Shown: positions 17,109 through 25,969, numbered from the stretch's first letter. The stretch is DNA of 64,000 bases from Brassicibacter mesophilus (GCF_050433385.1 NZ_JBNPXI010000008.1:94729-158728), one strand, 5' to 3'. The notes: a model not told the origin generated them from the letters alone. A program made the numbers and translations.

Positions 17109-18218
17109 TTAATCCAATTCAATGACGATATCATTCAAGAAAAACTCTCTATCTTCCTTTGTTTTTATCGGTTCTAATTTTGTCTCGTTTCCGTTCTCAT
17201 CAAAAGAAACTCCACCTGCCATGGTAGAAAGAAATACTTTAGGTGTAACAATTAGTTTTGATGCTTTTTCGTCTAGCTTTCCAAAAGTCATACTCCAATT
17301 CATAATTCCTGTAGGGACATGTCCTTCTCCCCCATTTCCTTGACCTTCATAAACATTACCCAAATCATCCTTCACTACTAGTTCGGTAAATACACCGTCC
17401 CAATCATTTCGATATGCTTCAGGAACTTGTTGAGTATACTCAATAATAAAGGACATTGGTGTTTCGATTATATTATCAATGGTTACAGTAAATCCATCTT
17501 TTTCTGTTTCCTGATTGATTGCTTTGCTATTACGCTCCACAGCCTGTAATTGAAATGTAAAAACCCAATTTCCTCTAATTTTTTCCTCCCTATTCAGGTC
17601 AGTTACCAAGATGTCTTCAATCTTCAACTTACATTTTACTTGATCTAGTTCTCCTGAAACACTGTAGTTTGCTTGCCCGATATAGGTTCCGCCTGCTACT
17701 TTTTCTACTCGTTCGCTGCCTGTAAGTCCTCCTGTATAATTCACTATATCAAAAGAAGGTCCCATACCTACCATTGGGCGAGCTCCTAAATCCTTATCTG
17801 TATTAATCTCATAAGTATAAGTAATAGTTTTACCGTCAAAAATTGCATCCTTAATTGTTATCCGGATACCATTACTTTCTTTAGTGATGTTGATCTCATT
17901 AGAGTTTTCTTTATATAAATCATAAACATCAGTACGACCGTTATCTAAGAACCGAAATATATCTCCTATAATTGGAATCCCTGCTGCATATGTTGGATTG
18001 GTAATGCCTACATATGCAGTACTACCTATTACTAAACCAGCAAGAGCTACTGCAATTATACCTTTACTATTCCAGCCTTTTTTCTTTCTTATTGATTGTT
18101 TCAATCGTTTTTTTACAATTGCTCTTTCTAACTCTGTTACTTCTACCTCTTTTTCTATTTCTCTCATTTCCATCTCATCCGCCTCAATTTCTTGCAGTAA
18201 TTGATAAATATTTTTCAT
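17109..18218 (-). CDS. membrane protein with DUF4179-type domain, likely anti-sigma partner
   Basis: The protein is 369 residues. The N-terminal 50 residues are highly charged and helical (EIEADEMEMREIEKEVEV, ERAIVKKRLKQSIRKKK). One membrane segment follows (GIIAVALAGLVIGSTAYVGI), then an exported part. The first exported block (GIPIIGDIFRFLDN, NGIRITIKDAIFDGKTITYTY) matches the DUF4179 pattern as I know it; the last 120 residues resemble the DUF5643-like domain often attached. It starts one base after the ECF sigma stop codon, so it likely restrains that sigma factor. The role is inferred from context. Confidence 0.8.
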   Translation of the reverse strand: MKNIYQLLQEIEADEMEMREIEKEVEVTELERAIVKKRLKQSIRKKKGWNSKGIIAVALAGLVIGSTAYVGITNPTYAAGIPIIGDIFRFLDNGRTDVYDLYKENSNEINITKESNGIRITIKDAIFDGKTITYTYEINTDKDLGARPMVGMGPSFDIVNYTGGLTGSERVEKVAGGTYIGQANYSVSGELDQVKCKLKIEDILVTDLNREEKIRGNWVFTFQLQAVERNSKAINQETEKDGFTVTIDNIIETPMSFIIEYTQQVPEAYRNDWDGVFTELVVKDDLGNVYEGQGNGGEGHVPTGIMNWSMTFGKLDEKASKLIVTPKVFLSTMAGGVSFDENGNETKLEPIKTKEDREFFLNDIVIELD

Positions 18219-18779
18219 CTATATCTCCCTCCATCTACTCATTGTTGCCTGTTGATTTAATTTTTTCTTTCCTCTAAAAACCCTATTATCTACGGCAGTT
18301 CTGGTCAATCCTAATTGACTGGCAATTTCGTCTGATTTATTTCCTAAAAAATATTTCATGATAAATATCTTTCGATCAATTGGCTGTAATGTATTTATAA
18401 GATTCATTAACTCTTTCTTATCTTCATTCAATACAACTTGGTCTTCTGTGGATTTAGCATGTATTAGAGAATTATCCTCTAAAGAAACTTCTTCTCGCTT
18501 AACTAACTTTCTATAGTAATCAATAGCTTGATACTTAGCTATTTTGTATACCCATTTCTTAAACTCCTCTTCATCCCCTTCAAATTGATCTCCATGGTTC
18601 CATATAGCAAGGAATACATCATTAATGCATTCTTCTGAAGCCCCTTCTATCTCTATTGGACCTAACACTTTATAAACTGTTCCTTTTACCAATCCTAAGT
18701 ATTTATCTACTATAAATTCTAGGCTATCTTCTTTTTTCTTTTTTAACCGCTTAATATAATTTCGTTCATCACAACGCAT
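18219..18779 (-). CDS. ECF-type RNA polymerase sigma-70 factor
   Basis: The 186-residue protein has region 2 at about 20-95 (LEFIVDKYLGLVKGTVYKVL, EECINDVFLAIWNH, FKKWVYKIAKYQAIDYYRK) and region 4 at about 125-178 (LQPIDRKIFIMKYFLGNKSDEI, GLTRTAVDNRVFRGKKKLNQ). It is first in a two-gene operon with the DUF4179-type membrane protein, its probable anti-sigma. Nothing in the sequence shows which promoters it reads beyond possible autoregulation. Confidence 0.92.
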   Translation of the reverse strand: MRCDERNYIKRLKKKKEDSLEFIVDKYLGLVKGTVYKVLGPIEIEGASEECINDVFLAIWNHGDQFEGDEEEFKKWVYKIAKYQAIDYYRKLVKREEVSLEDNSLIHAKSTEDQVVLNEDKKELMNLINTLQPIDRKIFIMKYFLGNKSDEIASQLGLTRTAVDNRVFRGKKKLNQQATMSRWREI

Positions 18780-18922
18780 TTATTCTTTTCCTCCTAGATA
18801 TTCAATAAAGGCCTTTATACTATATAAAACGAAAACAAATCTATTTTCTCTCATTTTTCAAATAAATTTTTATCTTTTCTTATACTAAAGTGAAAGTCAA
18901 TAAAAAATGCAGTTTATTATAA

Positions 18923-18975
18923 CATAAAGAAGTACCTCTTATTAACAATTGTCGGATAAGAGGTACTTCTTTATG
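18923..18975. terminator. 20-bp-stem hairpin
   Basis: A 20-bp perfect stem (CATAAAGAAGTACCTCTTAT and its complement) encloses 13 nt. It lies between the sigma gene start and the kinase stop, both on the minus strand, about 210 nt past the kinase stop. It has no long U-tract, so it may be a weak or processed terminator or an RNA stabiliser. Apart from the repeat at 18999-19029, nothing else is evident in 18780-19187. Confidence 0.55.
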
Positions 18976-18998
18976 CTATAAATAGTAAATCCTTGAGT

Positions 18999-19029
18999 AA
19001 ACCACCGTTATCTACGTTTCAGTTCACTA
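18999..19029. repeat. dispersed intergenic repeat, copy A
   Basis: The sequence AACCACCGTTATCTACG and a following AGTTCACT match copies at 22895-22945 and 26236-26267. Copy A is the most divergent. On the minus strand it keeps GTTAT ... ATAACGGTGG, but lacks the outer CC arm that makes copy B a terminator. Confidence 0.5.
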
Positions 19030-19187
19030 TATCACTATAACTAAAACTGCTTTTCTAATATAAAAAGTTTATTTCATCAAAACAGTTAATTTTTCTAAAT
19101 GATTTCTGATTTAAAACCCATATTAAAAACTAGTCATCTCGTATTTATATAAACATAACTTAAGGGAATCTTGTAACATAATTATAA

Positions 19188-20648
19188 CTATTTTCTATTA
19201 TTTTTGAATTTGATTGTAAAAATACTTCCCTCTTTCTCTGAAGAATGCACGCGAATACTCCCGCTCTGTCTTTTAACAAATTTACTAACTAAAGCTAAGC
19301 CTAGCCCGGTCCCACCCCTACCCGTAATATTCTCTCTATCCACTCTATAAAAAGGTTCAAATATCTTTTCTTGATGTTCCCTTGAAATGCCAATCCCAGT
19401 ATCCCTTATTTCAATGAAAGCAGCATTTTCATCTTCCCAGTTTTTTATAAAAATTTTCCCTAGTGCATCATTATATTTGATCCCATTATCTATTAGATTG
19501 ATAAAAATATGTCTCATCATATTTTCATCACCCTTTATTTGCATTGGAGAAAGCTGTTTATTGATAGATATGTTATATTTCCTAGCTTTAGGTTCCATCA
19601 TGAAACATATTTCTTCTATAATAAGTTTGATATCCAAAATCTTAAACTCCATCTCAAAGTCATATTTTTCTTTATAAGATAAATTCAAGATTTTATCTAC
19701 CATTTCTATGAGTCTATCTGACTGCTGTATAATATTCTCTCCTGCTTCCTTTGATAAATCCATATCTTCATATAAGGTGAGTAAGTCCCCATAAGCCCTT
19801 ATAGAAGTCAATGGTGTCTTGAATTCATGGGTTACAGTACCCAAAAACTCTCTTTGCTCCTTTGTCATTTGCTCTAATTTTTCTACTGCTAACTTCAAGT
19901 TTGATTTTTCTTTATTAAGTGCATCCATACTACTCTGAATAGCCCTACTCATTTCAATGATCCCTTCACTTAGCTCCCCTATCTCATCTTGTCTCTTAAG
20001 AGAAATTAATGTTTCTTTCTTTCCAGCTGCTATTCCCTTAATCCATCTATTTAAGTCTGAGATATCCTTTACCAGTTTTGAGAAATATAAATAGGCTATA
20101 CCAATCCCTAAAACAAGGAATATCAAGCCAAATCCTATAAACAATCCCTGAGTATTTCTCCTTAAAGCTCCCAAAGCTGTGTTTCTATATATAAACTCAA
20201 CAAAACCTTTTACTTCTCCCTCTTTCCTCAATGGAAAAAAATAATATATTTTATCTTTCTTTATGGTATATAGGATCTTGTCTTCTTTAATCGTGTTGAT
20301 AATCTTTTTGCTATTCCTCTTTACAACCTGCTCTTCTGTATAGTCTATATCCAATAAGGGATTACCTTTAAGATCATATACGACTGCTTTAGGATTTTTA
20401 AAATAATATTTGTGATAGATATAATCTCCAAAAGAATCCATAGTTACTTTCTTTTCACCATATGTGCTTATGCACTCTAAATAAAATTCTTTCTCTATAT
20501 TGTTTTTTTCATATGCTAAAAAATTCTCTATTCTGGAAGCTTCGTATTCTGTTTCTCCTTTAATCACAAAGAATGCTAAAAAGAACATCGTAAAGAGTAG
20601 CAAGAATAAAATAAATCCCATGATATTAAGCTTTATTCCAGTCTTCAT
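19188..20648 (-). CDS. sensor histidine kinase (HAMP, HisKA, HATPase)
   Basis: The kinase has 486 residues. Membrane segments (LNIMGFILFLLLFTMFFLAFFVI, about 7-30, and GLFIGFGLIFLVLGIGIAYLYF, about 168-190) bracket an extracytoplasmic sensor of about 135 residues. HAMP, a coiled linker, FLGTVTHEFKTPLTSIRAYG with the phospho-His near residue 275, then NLIDNGIKYNDALG and GGTGLGLALVSKF follow. The ATG at 20648 shares its A with the regulator stop (TGATG). It is the partner of the adjacent regulator and may be joined by the secreted propeller-like protein upstream. Confidence 0.93.
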   Translation of the reverse strand: MKTGIKLNIMGFILFLLLFTMFFLAFFVIKGETEYEASRIENFLAYEKNNIEKEFYLECISTYGEKKVTMDSFGDYIYHKYYFKNPKAVVYDLKGNPLLDIDYTEEQVVKRNSKKIINTIKEDKILYTIKKDKIYYFFPLRKEGEVKGFVEFIYRNTALGALRRNTQGLFIGFGLIFLVLGIGIAYLYFSKLVKDISDLNRWIKGIAAGKKETLISLKRQDEIGELSEGIIEMSRAIQSSMDALNKEKSNLKLAVEKLEQMTKEQREFLGTVTHEFKTPLTSIRAYGDLLTLYEDMDLSKEAGENIIQQSDRLIEMVDKILNLSYKEKYDFEMEFKILDIKLIIEEICFMMEPKARKYNISINKQLSPMQIKGDENMMRHIFINLIDNGIKYNDALGKIFIKNWEDENAAFIEIRDTGIGISREHQEKIFEPFYRVDRENITGRGGTGLGLALVSKFVKRQSGSIRVHSSEKEGSIFTIKFKNNRK

Positions 20649-21334
20649 CAAATATCAGTCCTACCCTTATAACCCACTCCATGTACTGTATAAATAAGTT
20701 TTTCATATTGTTTTCCTAGTTTTTTTCTTATTCTTTGAATATGAGTATCTACCGTGCGGGTGCCTCCAATATACTCTATGCCCCATACTTCATCTAATAG
20801 TTCATCCCTTGAATATACTCTGTTAGGATTGGCTAGAAGCTTATATAAAAGCAAAAACTCCTTTGATGTCAGCTCTATGTCTTTATTGTTTAATATGGCT
20901 TGACGATTTTCATAAATAAGCTCCAATTCACCTCTTTTAATAGAAGTATTGGTTTTCATCTCTTCCATATCTTTATCTATTCTGCGCATACCAGATTTAA
21001 CTCTAGCCAATAATTCCCTTATATCAAAGGGTTTCGTTATATAATCATCTGCTCCTAATTCTAGACCTAAAACCTTATCTATTATATCGCTTTTAGCTGT
21101 AACCATTAAAATCCGCACTTTTTCTCCCATCATTTTTTTGCAAAAATCATAGCCATTTAGTCTAGGCATCATGACATCTAGTATAATCATATCTGGCTTA
21201 AACGTTTCATACACCTTTAGAGCTTCTCTCCCATCAAAGGCTTGTTGTACATCATATCCCTCTTTTTTAAAGGCATAGCAAAGGGCTTGTACTATACTCT
21301 TTTCATCATCCACTACTAAAATTTTCTTTGCCAT
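20648..21334 (-). CDS. OmpR/PhoB-family response regulator
   Basis: The receiver has DD at 9-10, D53 (IILDVMMPRLNG) and the Lys of DDYITKPF. The winged helix shows LTSKEFLLLYKLL and TVDTHIQRIRKKLG. Length is 228. A TGAGGAGGG site precedes the ATG. It overlaps the kinase gene by one base and follows the exported propeller-like gene by 43 bp, so the three may form one operon. Confidence 0.94.
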   Translation of the reverse strand: MAKKILVVDDEKSIVQALCYAFKKEGYDVQQAFDGREALKVYETFKPDMIILDVMMPRLNGYDFCKKMMGEKVRILMVTAKSDIIDKVLGLELGADDYITKPFDIRELLARVKSGMRRIDKDMEEMKTNTSIKRGELELIYENRQAILNNKDIELTSKEFLLLYKLLANPNRVYSRDELLDEVWGIEYIGGTRTVDTHIQRIRKKLGKQYEKLIYTVHGVGYKGRTDI

Positions 21335-21377
21335 GCCTTACCCTCCTCAAACTTATGAAAGAAAATGCCCCTTACTC

Positions 21378-22574
21378 CTATAGTACATCTTCTATGTTGA
21401 CAATGCAATATTCCGATTCTCTAGCCATATTGGATAAATTGATTGCCAAGCTTCTGCCATTTTCACTCCAAATCGTATCAAAAATTCCGCCTTCTCCTTC
21501 TTCTACAGCTATTAATTTAGTTTTCTTACGATTTTTTATGTCAATCAAATACAATTCTTGAATTTGATTGACACCTTTTTCATTGGTATTCTTTTCAAAG
21601 GTTCTTATAAAATTCATTACTGCATATTCCCCATTTGGAGACATATTAACATCTCTTCTTAAATATCCCTTTTCTTTGCTGCATAAAAATACTTCATTTA
21701 AAGTTTTTCCCATTTCATCCTTTTGGGTAAGATAATTATTGCTATCCCTTTTATCTTCAATAAAGATTTGCCCCACTCGTTCCTCTAAACTAAGGATTGT
21801 TTCTTTAAAGGGCAACATCCTTTCAACACCTAAGTCTACATCATAAACATATCCTTGTCGAGATAGTATTTCATCTAATCCCAGATAGCCTTCTTCTTTC
21901 ATTTTTTCTCTTAAAAAGTATACTTTTGTTATGTGTCCCTCCTCTTCCTTAATAGATCTTATATCATTTATATAGAAAATATCATTTTGACCTTCTTTGA
22001 TAGGCAACTGAAAATTTTGGATTTCTTTAAGGTTTCTATCTAGGCTTCTTATTCTTCCTTCCTTTTTGTTGACTAAAATGAATCCCTTTTCATTATCATA
22101 TTGGTAAATAATCTCATTTTCCTTAATATAACTAGAAACATCCCTTATCTTTTTATTTTTTAAATTAACTTCATAGGTCGCTTTAGTAGTTTTTTCTTGA
22201 GATTTTGAAGCAGTATAGGCAGTAAAATATAACCAATTATTGGATTCTTTTATGTTGTTTATACGTTTTAGGTTCAAGCTAGATACATCTATGGATTCTT
22301 CCTTATGATTTTTAATATCCTTTAGTAAAATTTCCTTCACAGTCCCCTTAGCAATGTTAGTGGATTGCTCTTTTACTATAATAAACCCATCATCTTGAAA
22401 ATTGCCTATAACATCATATCCCTTTATCTTTTCTATCTTTAATTCTTGTAAACTTTCTATAGCATTAGTATTTTCTAATATTCTAAATTGATCTTCTCCC
22501 CCCCATCCATTTACTACACCTGTCGTCAAAATTATTCCACTTACAATTACTGCGCTTAAAACTTTTCCTTTCAT
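21378..22574 (-). CDS. exported beta-propeller-like protein upstream of a two-component system
   Basis: The protein has about 398 residues from the ATG at 22574. An ATG at 22589 lies within the GGGAGGAG ribosome binding site, so it is not used. A signal peptide (KVLSAVIVSGIILTTGVVNG) is followed by short repeated strands such as NNWLYFTAYTA, VYDVDLGVERMLPF, NMSPNGEYAVMNF and DTIWSENGRSLAINL. These resemble WD40-like/TolB-type propeller blades. No catalytic motif is seen. The gene precedes a response regulator and kinase on the same strand with only 43 bp between, so a sensing or accessory role for that kinase is possible but unproven. Confidence 0.6.
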   Translation of the reverse strand: MKGKVLSAVIVSGIILTTGVVNGWGGEDQFRILENTNAIESLQELKIEKIKGYDVIGNFQDDGFIIVKEQSTNIAKGTVKEILLKDIKNHKEESIDVSSLNLKRINNIKESNNWLYFTAYTASKSQEKTTKATYEVNLKNKKIRDVSSYIKENEIIYQYDNEKGFILVNKKEGRIRSLDRNLKEIQNFQLPIKEGQNDIFYINDIRSIKEEEGHITKVYFLREKMKEEGYLGLDEILSRQGYVYDVDLGVERMLPFKETILSLEERVGQIFIEDKRDSNNYLTQKDEMGKTLNEVFLCSKEKGYLRRDVNMSPNGEYAVMNFIRTFEKNTNEKGVNQIQELYLIDIKNRKKTKLIAVEEGEGGIFDTIWSENGRSLAINLSNMARESEYCIVNIEDVL

Positions 22575-22698
22575 ACCTTCTCCTCCCATATTTTTTGAAT
22601 TATCTTAGCATAAGTCAAATATCTTTTCTATGTTTATTATAAATGTAGTTTTTCTCAGAAAAATAAACAAATGTCACAAATTTGTAAACTTATTTAAA

Positions 22699-22740
22699 AA
22701 AACAAGACAACGCTCTTATTTAATAGAACTGTCTTGTTTT
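22699..22740. terminator. hairpin with A/T flanks
   Basis: The stem AAAACAAGAC / GTCTTGTTTT is 10 bp with a 22-nt loop. It lies 110 nt upstream of the propeller-like gene. Symmetric A and T flanks would allow termination in either direction. Confidence 0.5.
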
Positions 22741-22830
22741 TAAATATCTTTTTCATTGTCATAATATTCTTATTTGTTGCAATTCGAATAAATTATGGTC
22801 AATTCTATAATAGTACAATTATGGATTATA

Positions 22831-22874
22831 TGCACGTAAAGAAGTTACTACATACAGATGACTCCTTTACGTGC
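22831..22874. repeat. inverted repeat in a long intergenic region
   Basis: TGCACGTAAAG and CTTTACGTGCA form an 11-bp perfect stem with a loop of 22 nt. No U-tract follows on either strand. It lies next to repeat copy B. Confidence 0.5.
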
Positions 22875-22894
22875 AGTTTCTTAAAATACTTTTA

Positions 22895-22945
22895 AAAAAC
22901 CGCCGTTACTTATGGTATAGTTCACCGTAACTAAACACTCGGCGG
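22895..22945 (-). repeat. dispersed intergenic repeat, copy B, with terminator form
   Basis: This is the most complete copy. On the minus strand CCGCC ... GTTAC ... GTAAC GGCGG TTTTTT gives nested stems followed by a U-tract, the layout of an intrinsic terminator. The core CCGTTACTTATGGTATAGTT matches copies A and C. It lies just past the decayed reading frame at 22964-23189. Confidence 0.55.
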
Positions 22946-22963
22946 ATTAATGTGTAATTGTTG

Positions 22964-23189
22964 TTAACTGTGCTTATATATATTCTCAATTTCTTTAGGT
23001 TTATTTATAATACGTACATTATAAGTACTATAGTTATAAGTTTTATATACACCTTTGTATACCATGTGCATATTTTACTTTAGCAAGTTTAGGATACATG
23101 ATTTTGCTGCCTTTCTCAATAATAATGTGTAGAGCTAAGTTTTTCTGATATGACACCTGATAAGATATGCGACTATATTTATGATTCAT
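22964..23189 (-). pseudogene. decayed small gene, two reading frames joined by a frameshift
   Basis: A frame from ATG 23189 gives 48 codons (MNHKYSRISYQV ... GSKIMYPKLAKVKYAHGIQ) and stops at 23043. A second frame continues at that point (GVYKTYNYSTYNVRIINKPK ... ENIYKHS) to a stop at 22964. The two read like one protein broken by a shift near the sequence GGTATACAAAGG. There is no convincing ribosome binding site and I do not recognise the family. It may be the 3' part of a lost mobile or accessory gene. Confidence 0.35.
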
Positions 23190-23223
23190 CTAATACTTTC
23201 AATAAATTCTATCATCATAAGAA

Positions 23224-23326
23224 GATATTTTCGGAAGAAAATATCGATAAATAATCTTCTATTACTTTAACCCATAGAAGGGGATGTCTCCTAATGTTCT
23301 TTGAAATCATTGAAATGACACCCCTT
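23224..23326. other. hairpins downstream of the DUF3021 gene
   Basis: Two inverted repeats are seen. GATATTTTC-GGAA-GAAAATATC (23224-23245) has a 9-bp stem and a tetraloop. AAGGGGATGTC / GACACCCCTT (23278-23326) has a stem of about 10 bp with one mismatch. The second lies 127 nt past the DUF3021 stop and may terminate that operon. The rest of 22590-23452 is AT-rich without genes. Confidence 0.45.
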
Positions 23327-23452
23327 TTCTTATATTTCTTTAACTTTACTTTGTCATAATCTATGAAAAATCTAAATAAACTCTATCATAGCTAATGCAT
23401 AAATTTAAATTTCTCCAAATGGAAAACTTCTATTTCTGACAACCCCTTCAAA

Positions 23453-23863
23453 TTAGTTTTTCTCTTTTTTAAGTTCTAAAAATTTATCATATTGAGCCAT
23501 TCTCTTATATAACCAATAAATCATTGGAGTAATAATAACAAGTATTAATATACCAAATAGATATAGCTCTGGCATAGCAAATATTCTGAAGCCCCTGAAC
23601 CAGAGGTTTCCAATTACATAAACCAATAGCGTTATAAAATATACTGAGATATACTTTATATACATAGGTATATACTTTCTTATTAACACTTTTATATAAA
23701 CCAACTCAATTAATACTGATGTGATAACAGCTATACATATTGAAAAAACATAGGATAAAGGCTCTTCAAAAAACGTATTTCCAGATATCCAATCAATAAA
23801 GAAAGCAATTATCACACCTGTAAATATTGCATATAGTAGTGATTTCAAATTATACTTAATCAT
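23453..23863 (-). CDS. DUF3021-family membrane protein, partner of a LytTR regulator
   Basis: The protein is 136 residues with four membrane segments: SLLYAIFTGVIIAFFIDWI, YVFSICIAVITSVLIELVYI, ISVYFITLLVYVIGNLWF and LYLFGILILVIITPMIYWLY. Length and topology fit DUF3021. It begins 3 bp after the LytTR gene. In streptococci, LytTR/membrane-protein pairs act as regulator plus membrane inhibitor, so it may hold the regulator inactive; this is inference by analogy. Confidence 0.85.
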   Translation of the reverse strand: MIKYNLKSLLYAIFTGVIIAFFIDWISGNTFFEEPLSYVFSICIAVITSVLIELVYIKVLIRKYIPMYIKYISVYFITLLVYVIGNLWFRGFRIFAMPELYLFGILILVIITPMIYWLYKRMAQYDKFLELKKEKN

Positions 23864-23866
23864 AAT

Positions 23867-24406
23867 TCACCTCATCCCAAGAAATGTTTTAAATGCAGTA
23901 ACATAGTTTTTCGATACTTCCACTGTTGCTTCAGTATCATCGAAAGTTAGAAGCAATCGTCTGTTAAACCAAGGTGCTATAGTACTTACTTTATGGATAT
24001 TAACAATAAATGACCGACTTGTTCGAATAAACTGATCATCTGGTAATCTTGCTTCAACTTCATATAATCTTTCTTTAATCTTGTACTCTCCCTTTTTAGT
24101 TCTGCAAATAACATATGAAGACCGTGCCTCAAAATGCAATATGTCATAAACATCTATCACATGATATGTTTCGTCTTCTAATCCGATGATCCTGTTAGTT
24201 TGAGCTTTGGGAGTTAGCGTCTCCATAACTCGTATCAACTTATCAAGTTCGTCTCTACGAAATACAAAACATGGGAGATGATTATTCTCATATCCTTGTT
24301 CAACTAAATAGATATCAGGATTATTATAAAAAGTTATCCCCATATGCTTGCATTTATTGATAATTTCCTCTCTTGTTGATTCTTGACATATTAAACCAAG
24401 TTTCAT
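23867..24406 (-). CDS. LytTR-domain DNA-binding regulator
   Basis: The protein is 179 residues. The C-terminal LytTR domain (about 78-175) shows HVIDVYDILHFEARSSYVIC, YKIKERLYEVEARLPDDQFI, RTSRSFIVNIHKVSTI and VEVSKNYVTAFKTFLG. The N-terminal ~75 residues have no phospho-acceptor receiver, so this is the LytTR-type regulator that works with a membrane partner rather than a kinase. It lies 10 bp after the nitrilase-like gene and 3 bp before DUF3021. A pair of direct repeats 20 bp apart at 25943-25969 is a candidate binding site that would activate the operon. Confidence 0.9.
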   Translation of the reverse strand: MKLGLICQESTREEIINKCKHMGITFYNNPDIYLVEQGYENNHLPCFVFRRDELDKLIRVMETLTPKAQTNRIIGLEDETYHVIDVYDILHFEARSSYVICRTKKGEYKIKERLYEVEARLPDDQFIRTSRSFIVNIHKVSTIAPWFNRRLLLTFDDTEATVEVSKNYVTAFKTFLGMR

Positions 24407-24416
24407 AACGTCTCCT

Positions 24417-25871
24417 TTAAATTATCTTTTTATTGCTGAACAATTGAGTAAATGAATATAATAATATAAGTATCACTATCCAAATTACATAATCACAAAT
24501 ATAAGTATATATGGTACGGACTCCTTTGACCGGTAGTTGCCCTCTGTTAATCCAAATAGTATTTGTAAAGTGATCCATTTCATTTATTACCCGCCCTGTA
24601 TAGTCAACAATGCTCGACATACCATTAACTGTTTGTGTAATAACATTAGAACCATTCTCAATTCCTCTAAAAGTACCTATGATAGTGTGATATGGAGAAA
24701 TCTCCTTCCAGTCTGCTGATGGAATAAATAACGAATCTACATTAAGATCTCCAACTTGGTTAACAGTTTGAGGAAAATCTTTGTCCCAACAAATTATACC
24801 TGAAAGAGTACCGTATTTTGTATCAGCAGCTTGTAAAATCCTATCGCCTTCCACTGATCCTTCAAAGACATTGCCACCATACTTATAATGTTCTGTCATT
24901 ATTGTACCATTATTATCAACAGTATAAAGTACATTCTCATGCTTATTTGGGGGATTATTCAACACATATAGTGTCGTAACTATAACTATATCCTCTTCAT
25001 CTGCTAGTTTCGATATTCGTTTAAGAGTTGAATCTTTTTGTTCATATGACACTACAAGTGTTGCCTCACCATGTGACACTACTTGGGCACCATTTGAAGC
25101 CTCCTGTCTTGTTAATTCCAATACTTTTTCTATATTTTCTTTAGATTTTACTTTAAATTCCTCTGGATCATTCTCAAAATTTGAGAATAAATCTGCCGTT
25201 TCTTGAACAGTACGATCTAATGTGTGAAGACCTGAAACAGAATATGAGTTACTCATATCTACGCTATATAATCGCATACCACCGAAGATAAGAACCATTA
25301 CTGTAACTATTATAAATCCTAATGAATATCGGTTTCGTGACTTATATTTACGATTTTTAATCATCCAATAAAAGACTGAACCAAACCATATAATGATAAA
25401 TGTTAATCCTACTGCCCCAACTATTGATGCAAGTTGTGCAACAACCAAGAAATTATGTTGTGAATATCCCAGTACACCAAAACTACCAAATGGATTAAAA
25501 GTAGCATTTGCATAGTCTATTAAAGTATAAAGTCCAGGCAATATCAATGTTGTTGAGAATGATTTTGATTTCTTAAATGTAAAATACTGTACGATAAATG
25601 GTAATGCTAATGTACCACCTGCCATAGCTGGAATCCAATTTAGCAAAGGCATACCTATATCAGGAAGCATATTATAGAAACTAATGCTATTTGCAATGCT
25701 CGTAGTCAAAACCATCAATAATACTGCTTTTAATGGCTTCATGTTCTCAATTGCTAAAAGCAAAAATATTGGGAATATAAAGGCAGAAATACCATAGAGA
25801 TATTTACCATTGCTTAGTACCATCGTAGTGAATCCAAGTAATAAATAGATATAATATATATTTTTTTTCAT
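24417..25871 (-). CDS. Lnt-like membrane protein with a nitrilase (carbon-nitrogen hydrolase) domain
   Basis: The protein is 484 residues. About seven N-terminal membrane segments (first 205 residues) precede an extracytoplasmic nitrilase-fold domain and a last C-terminal membrane segment (YICDYVIWIVILILLYSF). This is the layout of apolipoprotein N-acyltransferase. The Glu-Lys-Cys triad can be placed as E in VSHGEATLVV, K in MTEHYKYGGN and C in LSGIICWDKDFP. Classical Lnt is a Gram-negative enzyme, so an acyl transfer or hydrolysis role on a lipoprotein or another envelope molecule is inferred. It is first in an operon with the LytTR and DUF3021 genes. Confidence 0.78.
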   Translation of the reverse strand: MKKNIYYIYLLLGFTTMVLSNGKYLYGISAFIFPIFLLLAIENMKPLKAVLLMVLTTSIANSISFYNMLPDIGMPLLNWIPAMAGGTLALPFIVQYFTFKKSKSFSTTLILPGLYTLIDYANATFNPFGSFGVLGYSQHNFLVVAQLASIVGAVGLTFIIIWFGSVFYWMIKNRKYKSRNRYSLGFIIVTVMVLIFGGMRLYSVDMSNSYSVSGLHTLDRTVQETADLFSNFENDPEEFKVKSKENIEKVLELTRQEASNGAQVVSHGEATLVVSYEQKDSTLKRISKLADEEDIVIVTTLYVLNNPPNKHENVLYTVDNNGTIMTEHYKYGGNVFEGSVEGDRILQAADTKYGTLSGIICWDKDFPQTVNQVGDLNVDSLFIPSADWKEISPYHTIIGTFRGIENGSNVITQTVNGMSSIVDYTGRVINEMDHFTNTIWINRGQLPVKGVRTIYTYICDYVIWIVILILLYSFTQLFSNKKII

Positions 25872-25901
25872 AAGTAAACTCCTTTCGTGTTTTATGGATT
25901 C

Positions 25902-25969
25902 ATTGTACCACGGTTTATTCTATATGTAGTGTTATACGCATAGAAAGGACAATAAATCGGACGAAAGGA
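25902..25969 (-). promoter_or_regulatory. promoter with direct repeats, candidate LytTR site
   Basis: On the minus strand a -10 TACAAT (25907-25902) has only a weak -35 (ACTACA, 25930-25925). Upstream, TCCTTTC occurs twice (25969-25963 and 25949-25943), 20 bp apart start to start, about two helical turns. LytTR proteins bind imperfect direct repeats of about this spacing, and a weak -35 fits activator dependence. Confidence 0.5.
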
